64,000 bases of DNA from Rhodocyclus purpureus (lineage in GTDB: Bacteria; Pseudomonadota; Gammaproteobacteria; Burkholderiales; Rhodocyclaceae): the NCBI RefSeq assembly GCF_016653115.1, contig NZ_NHRX01000066.1, positions 1 to 64,000 on the forward strand, given 5' to 3'. The notes below the pieces were generated by a model. The model ran no database searches. It worked only from the letters and a program-made list of their open reading frames with translations, and was not told the origin of the DNA. The translations under genes were made by a program, and so were the position numbers. Positions 40,378 through 49,493 of the stretch are shown in pieces (within the stretch, counting starts at the first letter, position 1; every line of letters begins with the position of its first letter).

Positions 40378-41403
40378 TCAACGTCCGCATGATTGCGCGA
40401 GTGCCAGTGCGCCGAGCAGGCCGAGGCGTTCTTCGTGCACCAGCACGACCGGCATCGACTCTGCCAGTGGCCGGTGCTCGCGCTTGGCGTTGAAGGCGGC
40501 GAGGAAGATCGCGGCCTGCGCTGCGCCCATCAGCTTCGCCGCGATCCCACCGGCGAGCCAGACGCCGCCGCGGGCGAGCCAGGCGAGGGCGAGGTCGCCG
40601 GCGAAGGCGCCGTAGGCCTCCAGCCACAGCGACAGCGCCGCCGCCGCGAGCGGGTCGTCCCCGCGCAGCGCGGCTGCGCCGATCTCGGCCGGTGAGCGCT
40701 CGCCGCCTCCGAGGAAGGCGTGGATGCGCGCGAGTCCCGGACCCGAGACCACGTCCTCGCTGGTGACCCGGCCGTTCCGGGGGAACAGGTACTGCCACAG
40801 TGCGGCCTGTTGCGCCGACTGCGGCGAGAATCCCTGATGCCCGCCTTCGCCGGGGACGACTATCGTCTCGCCTCCGTGGCGCAGCACGCCGGCGACGCCG
40901 AGGCCGGTGCCGGCACCGACGACGACGCGCGCTGCGTCGGCGACGCCGCTACCGGCCTGCAGGACCGTGCAGGCCTCGGCGGGGAGGCTGTCGATGCCGC
41001 TGGCGGCGGCGTAGAAGTCGTTCACGATGCGCACCCGGCCGAGCGCGAAATCACGGGCCAGCGCCTGTGCGTCGAGTCGCCAGGGCAGGTAGGTGAGCCG
41101 GGCCGTCTGCCGGTCCGCGGGGCCATCGACCGGCCCGGCGACGCCGAAACAGGCCGCGGCGATCGCTCCCGGGTGGCGGGCGCGGAAGTCGGCGAGCAGC
41201 GCGCCGAAGTCGGGCCAGTCGCGGCTCGCGTAGCGCGCTTCGGCGACGATGCGCCGATTGCCGTCGGGAAGGGCTTCGGCCAGTGCCAGCAGCGTCTTGG
41301 TGCCGCCGAGGTCGCCGCCGAGCAGCAGCGCGCCGCCGCCGGTGTCTGCACGCCGATGGAGGAGGGGGGCGCCGGTGGCGGCAATCGTTTGCGTGGGTGG
41401 CAT
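40378..41403 (-). CDS. glk: Glucokinase
   Basis: This ATP-dependent hexokinase of the ROK-unrelated Glk family has 341 residues. The phosphate loop LLGGDLGGTKT lies near 28, VNDFYAAASG in the middle, and GAGTGLGVAGVL follows. It has a 25-residue N-terminal extension before the usual start. It feeds glucose from glycogen breakdown into glycolysis, which fits its place near the glg cluster. The frame continues upstream to 41637 but overlaps another gene region; the ATG at 41403 is preferred. Confidence 0.9.
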   Translation of the reverse strand: MPPTQTIAATGAPLLHRRADTGGGALLLGGDLGGTKTLLALAEALPDGNRRIVAEARYASRDWPDFGALLADFRARHPGAIAAACFGVAGPVDGPADRQTARLTYLPWRLDAQALARDFALGRVRIVNDFYAAASGIDSLPAEACTVLQAGSGVADAARVVVGAGTGLGVAGVLRHGGETIVVPGEGGHQGFSPQSAQQAALWQYLFPRNGRVTSEDVVSGPGLARIHAFLGGGERSPAEIGAAALRGDDPLAAAALSLWLEAYGAFAGDLALAWLARGGVWLAGGIAAKLMGAAQAAIFLAAFNAKREHRPLAESMPVVLVHEERLGLLGALALAQSCGR

Positions 41404-41474
41404 GGCTCTGTAACGCTCAAAACTCGGGGTGAAGGCGCATGCTAGCGCATCCGGTGAAAGTGCATGGGCCGGGA

Positions 41475-42730
41475 TCAGTGGAGCATGCCGACGCTCGCCC
41501 CGCACGACAGCGTGGCGAGCGTCCCCGCCACCAGCGAGCGCGGCGCGATGGCAACGATCTCGGCTCGCCGCTCCGGCACCATCGCCGTCAGGCCGCCGAT
41601 CATGATGCCGAGGCTGCCCAGGTTGGCGAAGCCGCACAGCGCGTAGAGCATGATCAGGCGGCTGCGCTCCGACAGCGCTTCGGGCGGCAGCGCCGCGAGG
41701 TCGATGTAGGCGATCAGTTCGTTGAGGATGGTCTTGGTCCCGAGCAGCGCGCCGGCGGTTCCGGCCTCGTCCCAGCCGACGCCGGCCAGCCAGGCGAGCG
41801 GCGCCATCAGCAGGCCGAGCGCGCGCTGCAGCGAGAGCGGACTGCCGCCGACCGGGACCAGCGCCAGCAGCGAGTTGGCCAGGGCGACCAGCGCCACCAG
41901 CACGATCATCATGGCGACGATGTTGAGCAGGAGTTGCAGCCCCTCGGCGGTGCCCCGGGTGATCGCGTCCATGCTGCTCGCGTCGACGCGTTCCAGGCTC
42001 ACCTCGCTGCCGGTCGGCGCGCCTTGCGGCGGAATCAGCAGCACCGAGAAGACGATCGCCGCCGGCGCGCTGATGAACGAGGCGGCGAGGATGTGGCCGA
42101 GCGCGCCGGGAATGCGCGGCCCGACGATGCCGGCGTAGAGCGCCATCACCGTCCCGGCGACGCCCGCCATCCCGGCCGAGAGGATGATGAACAACTCGCC
42201 GCGCGAGACGCGGGCAAGGTAAGGCTTGACCAGCAGCGGTGCCTCGACCATGCCGACGAAGACGTTGGCCGCGGTCGACACGCCGACCGCGCCGCCGACG
42301 CCGAGCGTCTTCACCAGCAGCCAGGACATCGCCTGCACCAGTCGCGGCAGGATCCGCCAGTGGAAGAGCAGCGCCGACAGCGCGCTCATCACGAGCACGA
42401 TCGGCAAGGCCTGCAAGGCGAAGACGAAACTGGCGCCGGGGGCGTTTTCCGCGTAAGGGAGCGGACCGCCGCCGAGATAGCCGAATACCGTCGAGGTGCC
42501 GGCACGCGTCGCCTTCTCGATCGCGATGAGCCCGTCGTTGAGCAGTGCGAAACTGGCCTGCGCGCCCGGCAGCTTGAGCAGTACCGCGGCGAGGACGAAC
42601 TGCAGGGCGATGCCGCCGGCGACCGTCCGCCGGGGACGCCGCGGCGGTTTTCCGACAGCAGCCAGGCCAGCGCGAGGAAGGCGGCGTAGCCGAGCAGCGA
42701 CTGGAATATGGGGTCCGGGGGGGCGATCAT
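41475..42730 (-). pseudogene. Concentrative nucleoside transporter (NupC/CNT family), frameshifted
   Basis: A start at 42730 gives MIAPPDPIFQSLLGYAAFLALAWLLSENRR, then the family sequence continues in another frame (RTVAGGIALQFVLAAVLLK) to the stop at 41475. The switch is at a run of four G's (42632-42635 on the plus strand); one extra base restores a full protein of about 418 residues with CNT motifs GVGGAVGVSTAANVFVGMVEAPLL and NELIAYIDL. Either the gene is inactivated or a homopolymer base is missing from the sequence. Confidence 0.85.
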
Positions 42731-42834
42731 GGGCCGATTTTACGCAGCCTGCCCTTGCCCGTGCAGATTCATCCCGCTGCTGGCACTAACGATCATGGCG
42801 AGTCGTGCCACCCCTGAGCATGAAACGCAGCCAT

Positions 42835-43665
42835 TTGCTTCAATGCCGTCATTGCGAGGCGCGCAGCGCCGTGGCAATCCAGTTTGTTCTTCTGTCTCCT
42901 CGCTCTTCACGATGCGAGACCTACGCACTGGATCGCCACGCCCTTCGGGCTCGCGATGACGGTTACGGTCTGGGCCCCTCTCCATGCACGCCCGGCACCG
43001 CCGTCATTGCGAGGCGCGTAGCGCCGTGGCAATCCAGTTCGTTCTTATGTCTCCTCGCCCTTCATGATGCGAGATCTACGCACTGGATCGCCACGCCCTT
43101 CGGGCTCGCGATGACGGTTACGGTCTCCGCACCTTCGCTCTCCATGCACGCCCGGCACCGCCGTCATTGCGAGGCGCGTAGCGCCGTGGCAATCCAGTTC
43201 GTTCTTCTGTCTCCTCGCCCTTCACGATGCGAGACCTACGCACTGGATCGCCACGCCCTTCGGGCTCGCGATGACGGTTACGGTCTCAGCCCCTCTCCAT
43301 GCACTCCCGGCACTGCCGTCATTGCGAGGCGCGTAGCGCCGTGGCAATCCAGTTCGTTCTTCTGTCTCCTCGCCCTTCACGATGCGAGACCTACGCCCTG
43401 GATCGCCACGCCCTTCGGGCTCGCGATGACGGTTACGGTCTCCGCACCTTCGCTCTCCATGCACGCCCGGCACCACCGTCATTGCGAGGCGCGTAGCGCC
43501 GTGGCGATCCAGTTCGTTTTTCTGTCTCCTGGCTCTTCACGATGCGAGACCCACGCACTGGATCGCCACGCCCTTCGGGCTCGCGATGACGGAGGGGGGA
43601 TCGCGACGGCTTCGGCAGATCAGGTCGGCCGATGTTTCACGAAATTGTTCCACGTTTCACGTTAA
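42835..43665. repeat. Long-hairpin repeat locus 4: tandem array of five units, alternating 155/160 bp
   Basis: GTGGCAATCCAG-type arms occur at intervals of 155, 160, 155 and 160 bp. Linkers alternate between a short form (CCCCTCTCCATGCA) and a form five bases longer (CACCTTCGCTCTCCATGCA), so the array grew as a 315-bp dimer. Centres are 45 bp, different from locus 3. The end module 43600-43665 matches 21777-21842. The region 42731-43661 has no gene. Confidence 0.88.
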
Positions 43666-44204
43666 GGCTTGCCGATGCGGCGGGCGAAGGCGTCGACCTG
43701 CTGCCAGTCGGTGAAGTCCACGACGCTGCGCGGATCGGTCGGGCCCTTCGTCATCCACATGATGAAACGAATGATGTTGCGATCGAAGAAGGAGTACTTG
43801 GCGTAGTCGATCTTGCCGCCGAAGATTTCCACGTGCTGCGGCTGCCAGGCGATCCGGGTGAGGAACTTGCGCACGTAGGGATTGCTGTCCACCTGTCGCC
43901 GGTCCGGCTTCCTCGCCACCGCATTGACCGAGAAGAAGGCGTTCCTCCTGGCGTCGAGCAGGCGCGCGTGGCGGCGCACGAAGTCGTAAACCTGCCGGTG
44001 GTGCTTGCCGTAGCGGATGCTGGCGCCGAGGACGATCGTGTCGCGTCGGGCCAGTGCGGCGTTTTCCGGATCGGCGAGCGCCTGCGCCACCGGCAGCAGA
44101 TCGACCGCGTGTCCCTCGTCCTGCAGCAGCGTGCGGATGCGTTCGCAGATTTCGAGCGTATGCCCGTCGGTCGTCGAGTATACGATCAGGATGTCGCGCT
44201 TCAT
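43662..44204 (-). CDS. hemG: Menaquinone-dependent protoporphyrinogen IX dehydrogenase
   Basis: This flavodoxin-like enzyme oxidises protoporphyrinogen IX for haem synthesis. It has 180 residues with the FMN loop IVYSTTDGHTLEIC and the HemG-specific insertion and C-terminal helix (SFFDRNIIRFIMWMTKGPTDP). Length matches HemG (about 181). Its stop codon abuts the end module of repeat locus 4. Confidence 0.93.
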   Translation of the reverse strand: MKRDILIVYSTTDGHTLEICERIRTLLQDEGHAVDLLPVAQALADPENAALARRDTIVLGASIRYGKHHRQVYDFVRRHARLLDARRNAFFSVNAVARKPDRRQVDSNPYVRKFLTRIAWQPQHVEIFGGKIDYAKYSFFDRNIIRFIMWMTKGPTDPRSVVDFTDWQQVDAFARRIGKP

Positions 44205-44232
44205 TCGGGATCCCGGAATAGTTCGCGGAGGA

Positions 44233-44241
44233 TGCTATAGT
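44233..44241 (+). promoter_or_regulatory. Extended -10 upstream of the small Cys-rich gene
   Basis: TGCTATAGT, a near-consensus extended -10, lies about 48 bp before the ATG at 44289 in the gap divergent from hemG. Confidence 0.45.
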
Positions 44242-44288
44242 GATATGCAAAAGAACTTGCCCGTTCGGCTTTGCTGGGGGAGACAAAA

Positions 44289-44477
44289 ATGTTCCTGAGT
44301 CCCATCACCCGTTGCGTGGTAATCCATCAGATGGTCCGCACCGACCAGTCGCATGCAGAATGTGCGCGCAAGAACGATTGTTCGGTGGAGTCGCTGTGTC
44401 CGCTGTGCGGCTACTTTGCCGAGCATAGCCGCATGAACCACGCCCAGGACCAAACGAAGCACGATACCGAGCGCTAG
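44289..44477 (+). CDS. Small Cys-rich (CPxCG) protein, unknown
   Basis: This 62-residue protein has five cysteines, including a CPLCG motif near the middle and C-x5-C before it, suggesting a zinc knuckle. It is also rich in His. A strong GGGGGAG lies six bases before the ATG, and an extended -10 is present, so expression looks real. It is divergent from hemG. I recognise no named family beyond 'small CPxCG-related'. Confidence 0.55.
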   Translation: MFLSPITRCVVIHQMVRTDQSHAECARKNDCSVESLCPLCGYFAEHSRMNHAQDQTKHDTER

Positions 44478-44609
44478 GGCAGCAGACGGGCCGGCGAGTT
44501 CCGCGCCCGGTCGAGCAAGTCCGCGGGAAGTCGGCGAGCCAGGCTCACCGGCCTCCCGCGAGTCGTTTCTGCGACATCGCGGCAACGCGGCTGCGATGCC
44601 GCCAGCGAC

Positions 44610-45245
44610 TCACACGGCCTGCGCCGAACTGGCGAGCTTCACGCCCAGCGCCATCATCACCCCACCCGCAGCCCGATCGATCCAGGGCTTGCCGCGCAGG
44701 TAGGCCTGACGCGGTTTTTCCGCCGAGAGCGTCAGCGCGACCAGCGTGTACCAGCCCGTTTCCAGGATGAACACCAGCGCGACGATCGCCAGGCCGAGCG
44801 GCAGCGTCGTTCCGTTCGGCAGGAAGGCGGCGAAGATGCTCGCGTAGATGATCGCGGCCTTCGGGTTGGCCAACTGCGTACCGAGTCCCTGGAGCAGTGC
44901 GCGCATCAGCGATTGACGGCGTTCGCCGGCAGGTCCAGCCGCCATCGCGAGCGGCTGCCTGGCGCCACGCCAGATGCAGAAACCGATATAGACGAGGTAG
45001 ACGCCGCCGGCGAGCTTGAGCGCCAGGTAGAGCGAGGGGACGGCGAGCAGCAGCGCCTGCAGGCCGAGCAGGGCGGCGATGGTGAAGCTGATGCCGCCGA
45101 GCCCCATGCCGACCGAGGCGGCGAGCCCTTCGGCGCGACCGGAGGCGACGGCCATGCGCGCGATCATGACGAAGCTCGGCCCCGGGCTGACCGTTCCGAG
45201 CGCCAGCGCCGCGGCGATTCCCGCCAGAGAAAGGATGTCGTTCAA
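44610..45245 (-). CDS. LysE/RhtB family exporter (TTG start)
   Basis: This amino-acid or homoserine-lactone type exporter of the inner membrane has 211 residues with about six hydrophobic helices. The family N-terminal pattern ALGTVSPGPSFVMIARMAVASGR is clear, and ANPKAAIIYASIF matches the central conserved segment. There is no ATG; a TTG at 45245, six bases after AGGAG, gives MNDILSLAGIAAAL. The substrate is unknown. Confidence 0.88.
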   Translation of the reverse strand: MNDILSLAGIAAALALGTVSPGPSFVMIARMAVASGRAEGLAASVGMGLGGISFTIAALLGLQALLLAVPSLYLALKLAGGVYLVYIGFCIWRGARQPLAMAAGPAGERRQSLMRALLQGLGTQLANPKAAIIYASIFAAFLPNGTTLPLGLAIVALVFILETGWYTLVALTLSAEKPRQAYLRGKPWIDRAAGGVMMALGVKLASSAQAV

Positions 45246-45260
45246 GCTGCTCTCCTGGTT

Positions 45261-45764
45261 GTGAACGTGCAACTGCAGCGTGGGCGGGTCTTCATTCGGG
45301 CCTTCCGGCCCGCCCACGGCGGGCTGGTTCTCGTGGGAGTGGCGGCGTTATTGTCTTCGCTGTCGTTGGCCCAATCCGTCCCAGACGCGGGTTCCTTGCT
45401 GCAGCAGATCGAACAGGAGCGCGAACTGGCTTTGCCCTCCGCTGTTCCTCTTGAGCAGGTCACCCAGCCACCGCCTGAACTGAAGCCTCGCCCCAAGCTG
45501 CCGTTCTATGTCAAGGAGTTCCGCTTCGTCGGCAACACCTTGCTGACCGACGAGCAACTTGCGCTGGCGGTGGCCGGCTTCCTGAACCGAACCTTGAGTT
45601 TTGAGGACCTGCAGCGCGCTGAAGATGCCTTGGCCGCCCGCTACCGTGAAGCGGGCTGGATTGTGCGGGGGTACCTGCCAGAGCAGGACATCAGCGAAGG
45701 TGTGGTCACGCTGCATGTGGTGGCAGCGCTGAAATTCGATCTCGACAATCAATTCTCAGCATAG
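45261..45764 (+). pseudogene. Truncated TpsB/ShlB-type outer-membrane transporter (POTRA part only)
   Basis: A possible GTG at 45261 gives a signal-peptide-like N-terminus (ALLSSLSLAQS), a Pro-rich linker, then a POTRA_2 domain (FYVKEFRFVGNTLLTDEQL to EQDISEGVVTLHVV). It stops after about 167 residues where a full TpsB (about 550 residues) would continue into its beta-barrel. The C-terminal 70% is missing, and the following 330 bases have no coding similarity I can see. It is a relic of two-partner secretion. Confidence 0.75.
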
Positions 45765-46097
45765 GCACGCCGCCCTTCAACACCCAGTCCCCGCGTCGGG
45801 CGCATACACCAGTTCCGACTTTAGCTCGGCTTTGAATGTACGCAGCGAGTCCGGATACTATCTTGACATATTTGGGATGTCATATGGATCCTATAAATAT
45901 TAGATGGTTACGACGCGGATCATACCTCAAAAAGGTGGTGCGCCGGTGCTGGCGGTAGAATAGGCTGTTATGCTAAGTCACGAGGATTGCCTGCCGACCA
46001 GACCACCGCTGGTCTATGCCTTTTCGATGCTCAAGCGTAGCATCAAGGTCATCGAGTCCTTTGGCGAGAACTGGAATCCGTAGTGCTCGTTCAAGGT
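45765..46097. other. Decayed intergenic stretch with promoter-like and palindromic sequence
   Basis: AT-rich DNA contains TTGACA at 45863-45868 within the inverted repeat TGACAT-N7-ATGTCA (45864-45882). TATAAA at 45892 is too far away to be its standard -10. A 37-codon ORF (45970-46083) starts MLSHEDCLPTRPP; I do not recognise it. It lies between the truncated TpsB and the IS remnant. Confidence 0.4.
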
Positions 46098-46461
46098 GTC
46101 AAAAAACGGCTGTCGCGTCGAAGCCTTGCAACTCGGTTACATTGCCAAGATTGAACTCGCACTGGCCGTCTTCATGGAGGTCGCGTGGGGCGAACGCATC
46201 CTGAACACGAAGCGACCTCGCTCTTCACCGACGAAGGGTGGAAGGATGCTTATATTTTGGCGAAGAAACCTTTCCGAAGACGCCACCCACCATCCGCGAG
46301 GTGATCCGCCAAATCGCCATGCTGGACGGCTTCTTGGGAAGAAAGAGCGACGGCGACCTGGCGTGAAAACCCTCTGGCTGGGCTTCCAGCGCTCAGGGAT
46401 TTCGTTTAGGGCGTCGAGCATATGTGGTCGAGTTAGGCGATAGGAGTTGTGTAACGCTATG
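46098..46461 (+). mobile_element. Decayed 3' end of an IS4-family element related to the one at 1-1487
   Basis: Similar to 1094-1487: AAAAACGGCTGTCGCGTCGAAGC, the MVVAW-to-GGFLG segment and the right inverted repeat (46444-46461) are all recognisable. It carries several deletions, stops and substitutions, and the left part of the element is absent. It is an old insertion, not derived recently from the intact copy. Confidence 0.85.
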
Positions 46462-46508
46462 CGCTTGGGCAGCATTAGGGCGCAAGGTGTCGCGCAAAAC
46501 TTCGGCGC

Positions 46509-46550
46509 GTAGGAAAATGTAGGCATTGCAATGCCATGGTAATGCATAGT
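46509..46550 (+). promoter_or_regulatory. GTAGG-N5-GTAGG direct repeat and promoter of the first sensor kinase
   Basis: GTAGG (46509-46513), five A/T bases, GTAGG (46519-46523), then CATAGT at 46545 as a possible -10. The same arrangement, with the same spacing to a -10, lies at 49296. Ten-bp direct repeats are typical OmpR/PhoB-class binding sites. Confidence 0.5.
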
Positions 46551-46571
46551 CGTCTGCGCTCCGTGCAACCG

Positions 46572-48542
46572 ATGCGACACTTGTTCAACTTCATCCTCCT
46601 TCTCGCCGGATTCGTCCGGTCGCTTGCCCGATGGCACCGGCCGGCATGGGCGACGGTACTCGCGGCCGCGCTGCTGCTGCCCTGCTTGGTCATGGCGCAG
46701 GCGCCCGCATCAGGCGACCCAACCGGCGGCTTGGCCAGCGGCAAGGGCCAGGCCGAGCATCGATACCTTCTCGCTCAGGCCTACTGGACCGATGTCGGCG
46801 GCAAGACATCCTTCGCGCAGGCGCGCGAACAGTCGTATACGCCCTACGAGGGCTTGTTGAACCGCGGCTACACCGATGCTGTTCATTGGCTGCGCCTGAC
46901 CGTGGCGGCCAGCGAGACGCCGCTGGGCCTGTTCATCTCCCCGCCGTGGCTCGACGAAATCACGCTGTACGACCCGGCGACGGACACCCCGCCGATAACG
47001 GCTGGCGACCGCTATCCGGCAAGCCAGAGCGCCTTCCACAGTCTGGGCCATTCGTTCAAACTGCCGCCGAGCCCGGCGGCACGCGATGTCTGGCTGCGGC
47101 TGCAGAGTACCAGTACCCACATCGTCAATCTCGAAGTCATGGCTGTTGACGATATCCCGAGATCGATTACCGGCAACATACTCTGGGCGGCCGTGTATGC
47201 GACCTTGCTGCTGCTTATCTTCCTCGTCTTGCTGGTCATCTGGTGGCTGCAGCGGGACCGTATCCTTTCCGCTTACCTTGTCCGGCATGCGGTCTTCACG
47301 TATTACGTCTTTGCCTTCCTGGGTCTGCCCGCGCTTTTGCTTTCGGCTTGGCTGCCGCCCGCGTTTTTCGACAAGTTCTTCTCGCTGAGCGCCACCGTCT
47401 TGATGACACTCGGTCTCAGATTCGACATCGAATTGCTGTCGAGCTACAAGCCGAACCGGCATTTGCTGAGACTGATCGAGGCCATCCCCTGGATCGGCGT
47501 CGGCCTGGTCATCATGCTGCTCGCAGGTTATGAGCGCCAGGCGCTGCAAATGAACGTCTACATCCTCATGGTGACGACGCTGCTCCTGATGCTGACTGCG
47601 CTGTCGTGCAAGCCCGATCCCGGAGTCGAGCGACTCATGTCGAAGCAAGCCCTGCTTGCCTACTACACGATCATCATGGGCGGGCTGCTGGTCAGCCTCA
47701 TCGCTCTCGTCGGCTGGATACAACCTCGGCCATGGACACTGCAGATCCTGATTTTCAACGGCATGGTCTCCGCGCTGGTCATGACCGGCCTGCTGTTCAT
47801 CCGTAGCCAGCGTCGCGCCCGTGACGCCCAGCGCAAGAACTGGGAGCTGACAAAAGCGCAGGAAGACCTCGAACTGGAGCATCGGCGGCGGCAGGAGCAG
47901 TCCCAGTTTCTGCACATGCTGATGCACGAGCTCAAGACCCCGCTTTCCATCGTCTCGCTGGCGCTGGGTACCAAGGGCAACCGTGAGCAGAACCTCAATC
48001 ATGCGGGGCGCGCGGTGCAGGACATGAAGGCCATCCTCGAGCGTTGCATCCAGGCGGATCGCAGCGGCGAACTGATGCTGAACAGGCGGGTCGAGCAGAT
48101 CGACCTCGACGGCATCATCCGGAATCTGGGCGAGACGATTCCCGGATTGCAGAAGCGGCTGCAATTCGCTCCGCAGGCAGCCACCCACCTGCAAACGGAC
48201 CGCCAGTTGCTAAGGATCGTCCTCGGTAACCTGCTGCACAACGCCGCAGCCTATGGTGACCCCGTCGCCCCGGTCACGGTGAGCCTGCGCAGCGCCCGGT
48301 ACGAGCATCGGGACGGAACCCGCATTTGCATCGGCAACATCCCCGGCCTCGCCGGCTGGCCCGATCAGCAGCAACTCTTCAGCAAGTATTACCGCTCCCC
48401 GGGTGCCCAGCGCGAATCCGGCTCCGGCCTCGGCCTCTACTTGGCCCGGCAACTGGCCAGCAGCCTCGGAGGCTGGCTGCGCTATTGCCCCACCGACACC
48501 GAAGTGCGCTTCGAACTATGGCTACCGCAAACCCCCGCCTGA
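46572..48542 (+). CDS. Sensor histidine kinase with 7TMR-DISM domain (system 1)
   Basis: This membrane kinase has about 656 residues. It carries a signal peptide, a periplasmic 7TMR-DISMED2-like beta domain (about 60-195), seven helices (about 205-425), a coiled coil, a dimerisation box with HELKTPL, and a HATPase domain with N-box GNLLHNAAAYG and the box GSGLGLYLA. The usual G1 box DxGxG is replaced by GNIPGLAGWPD. The frame opens at 46536, but the predicted promoter lies beyond that, so I chose the ATG at 46572. The stop overlaps the regulator gene by 25 bases. Confidence 0.85.
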   Translation: MRHLFNFILLLAGFVRSLARWHRPAWATVLAAALLLPCLVMAQAPASGDPTGGLASGKGQAEHRYLLAQAYWTDVGGKTSFAQAREQSYTPYEGLLNRGYTDAVHWLRLTVAASETPLGLFISPPWLDEITLYDPATDTPPITAGDRYPASQSAFHSLGHSFKLPPSPAARDVWLRLQSTSTHIVNLEVMAVDDIPRSITGNILWAAVYATLLLLIFLVLLVIWWLQRDRILSAYLVRHAVFTYYVFAFLGLPALLLSAWLPPAFFDKFFSLSATVLMTLGLRFDIELLSSYKPNRHLLRLIEAIPWIGVGLVIMLLAGYERQALQMNVYILMVTTLLLMLTALSCKPDPGVERLMSKQALLAYYTIIMGGLLVSLIALVGWIQPRPWTLQILIFNGMVSALVMTGLLFIRSQRRARDAQRKNWELTKAQEDLELEHRRRQEQSQFLHMLMHELKTPLSIVSLALGTKGNREQNLNHAGRAVQDMKAILERCIQADRSGELMLNRRVEQIDLDGIIRNLGETIPGLQKRLQFAPQAATHLQTDRQLLRIVLGNLLHNAAAYGDPVAPVTVSLRSARYEHRDGTRICIGNIPGLAGWPDQQQLFSKYYRSPGAQRESGSGLGLYLARQLASSLGGWLRYCPTDTEVRFELWLPQTPA

Positions 48543-49234
48543 ACCTCGTCCTGGTCGAGGACCACGACATCCTGCGGTTGATGCTGCAGCAGGCTCTCGA
48601 AGAAGCCGGGCACAGTGTCGTCGCCCTGTCGTGTGCCGAAGAACTCGAAGACGTTGCCGGCGGGCAAGCGGCGGACCTTTTCCTGATCGACCTAAATCTC
48701 CCGGGCGAGGACGGACTGAGCCTGACCGAACGCGTGCGCGCCGCCTATCCGCTGGCCGGACTGATCATCGTCACCGCCCGCTCGGGGCTGGAGGATCGCC
48801 TGGAAGGCTATGCCCGGGGCGCCGACCTGTACTTGAGCAAACCCGTCGAAGTGGAGGAGCTTTGCGCCGCCGTCGCCGCCCTCGGTCGGCGCCGGCAACG
48901 CGTGGAAGATCTGATCCATCGGCGACTTGCCGATGATTTCACCTTGCACCAGCAAACCTTGACGCTGAGCAAGACCGGGCGCGAGCCGGTCGCCCTGACC
49001 GCCGCCGAAACGTCGATCCTCGCGGCCCTTGCGCGGGCTCCCGGACAGCGGGTGTCGTACTGGCAGATCGCCGAGATCCTGGGGCTGGATCTGGATACCT
49101 ACCCCAAGGCCAGTCTCGAAGTGCGTATCGTCCGCTTGCGCAAGAAGCTCGTGTCCGCGGGCGCGCCGCCCGGGTGCATCGAATCCGTGCGCAACCAGGG
49201 CTACCAGTTGTGCATCGCCCTGAAGCTCGTCTGA
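48518..49234 (+). CDS. OmpR-like response regulator (system 1)
   Basis: This 238-residue regulator has a receiver domain with phospho-acceptor Asp in FLIDLNLPGEDG, Thr in IIVTARSG and Lys in LSKPVEV. The C-terminal winged helix (VALTAAETSILAAL to RNQGYQL) is of the Trans_reg_C type but diverged around the recognition helix (SLEVRIVRLRKKL). The start lies inside the kinase gene, indicating coupling. It likely binds the GTAGG repeats at 46509 and 49296; this is inference. Confidence 0.87.
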   Translation: MATANPRLNLVLVEDHDILRLMLQQALEEAGHSVVALSCAEELEDVAGGQAADLFLIDLNLPGEDGLSLTERVRAAYPLAGLIIVTARSGLEDRLEGYARGADLYLSKPVEVEELCAAVAALGRRRQRVEDLIHRRLADDFTLHQQTLTLSKTGREPVALTAAETSILAALARAPGQRVSYWQIAEILGLDLDTYPKASLEVRIVRLRKKLVSAGAPPGCIESVRNQGYQLCIALKLV

Positions 49235-49295
49235 GCTGGGCCAAGGGCCAGTCGCCGCTGTCGCAACGGCACGGCAGGACGCCGCTCAAGCGGAT

Positions 49296-49336
49296 GTAGG
49301 TTTTTGTAGGGTTGCCGGCGCTCGCCTTTCTAAGAT
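49296..49336 (+). promoter_or_regulatory. GTAGG-N5-GTAGG direct repeat and promoter of the secreted-protein gene
   Basis: GTAGG (49296-49300), TTTTT, GTAGG (49306-49310), then TAAGAT at 49331 as a -10. Second GTAGG to -10 is 25 bp, against 26 bp at the kinase promoter. It sits 62 bp after the regulator stop. Confidence 0.5.
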
Positions 49337-49493
49337 CACTCCAGACCCTTGTTGCCGAGTCGAAACCGACAAGACGCGCAACTTTCAGCGAACTTTAGTG
49401 AGTCGAGCACGGGGTTGATCCACGGGATCTCGCGCAGGGATGTTTGCACCACGCGCCCCCGTCTTGTGCAACTCCGTCGAAAGCAACGTTGCA

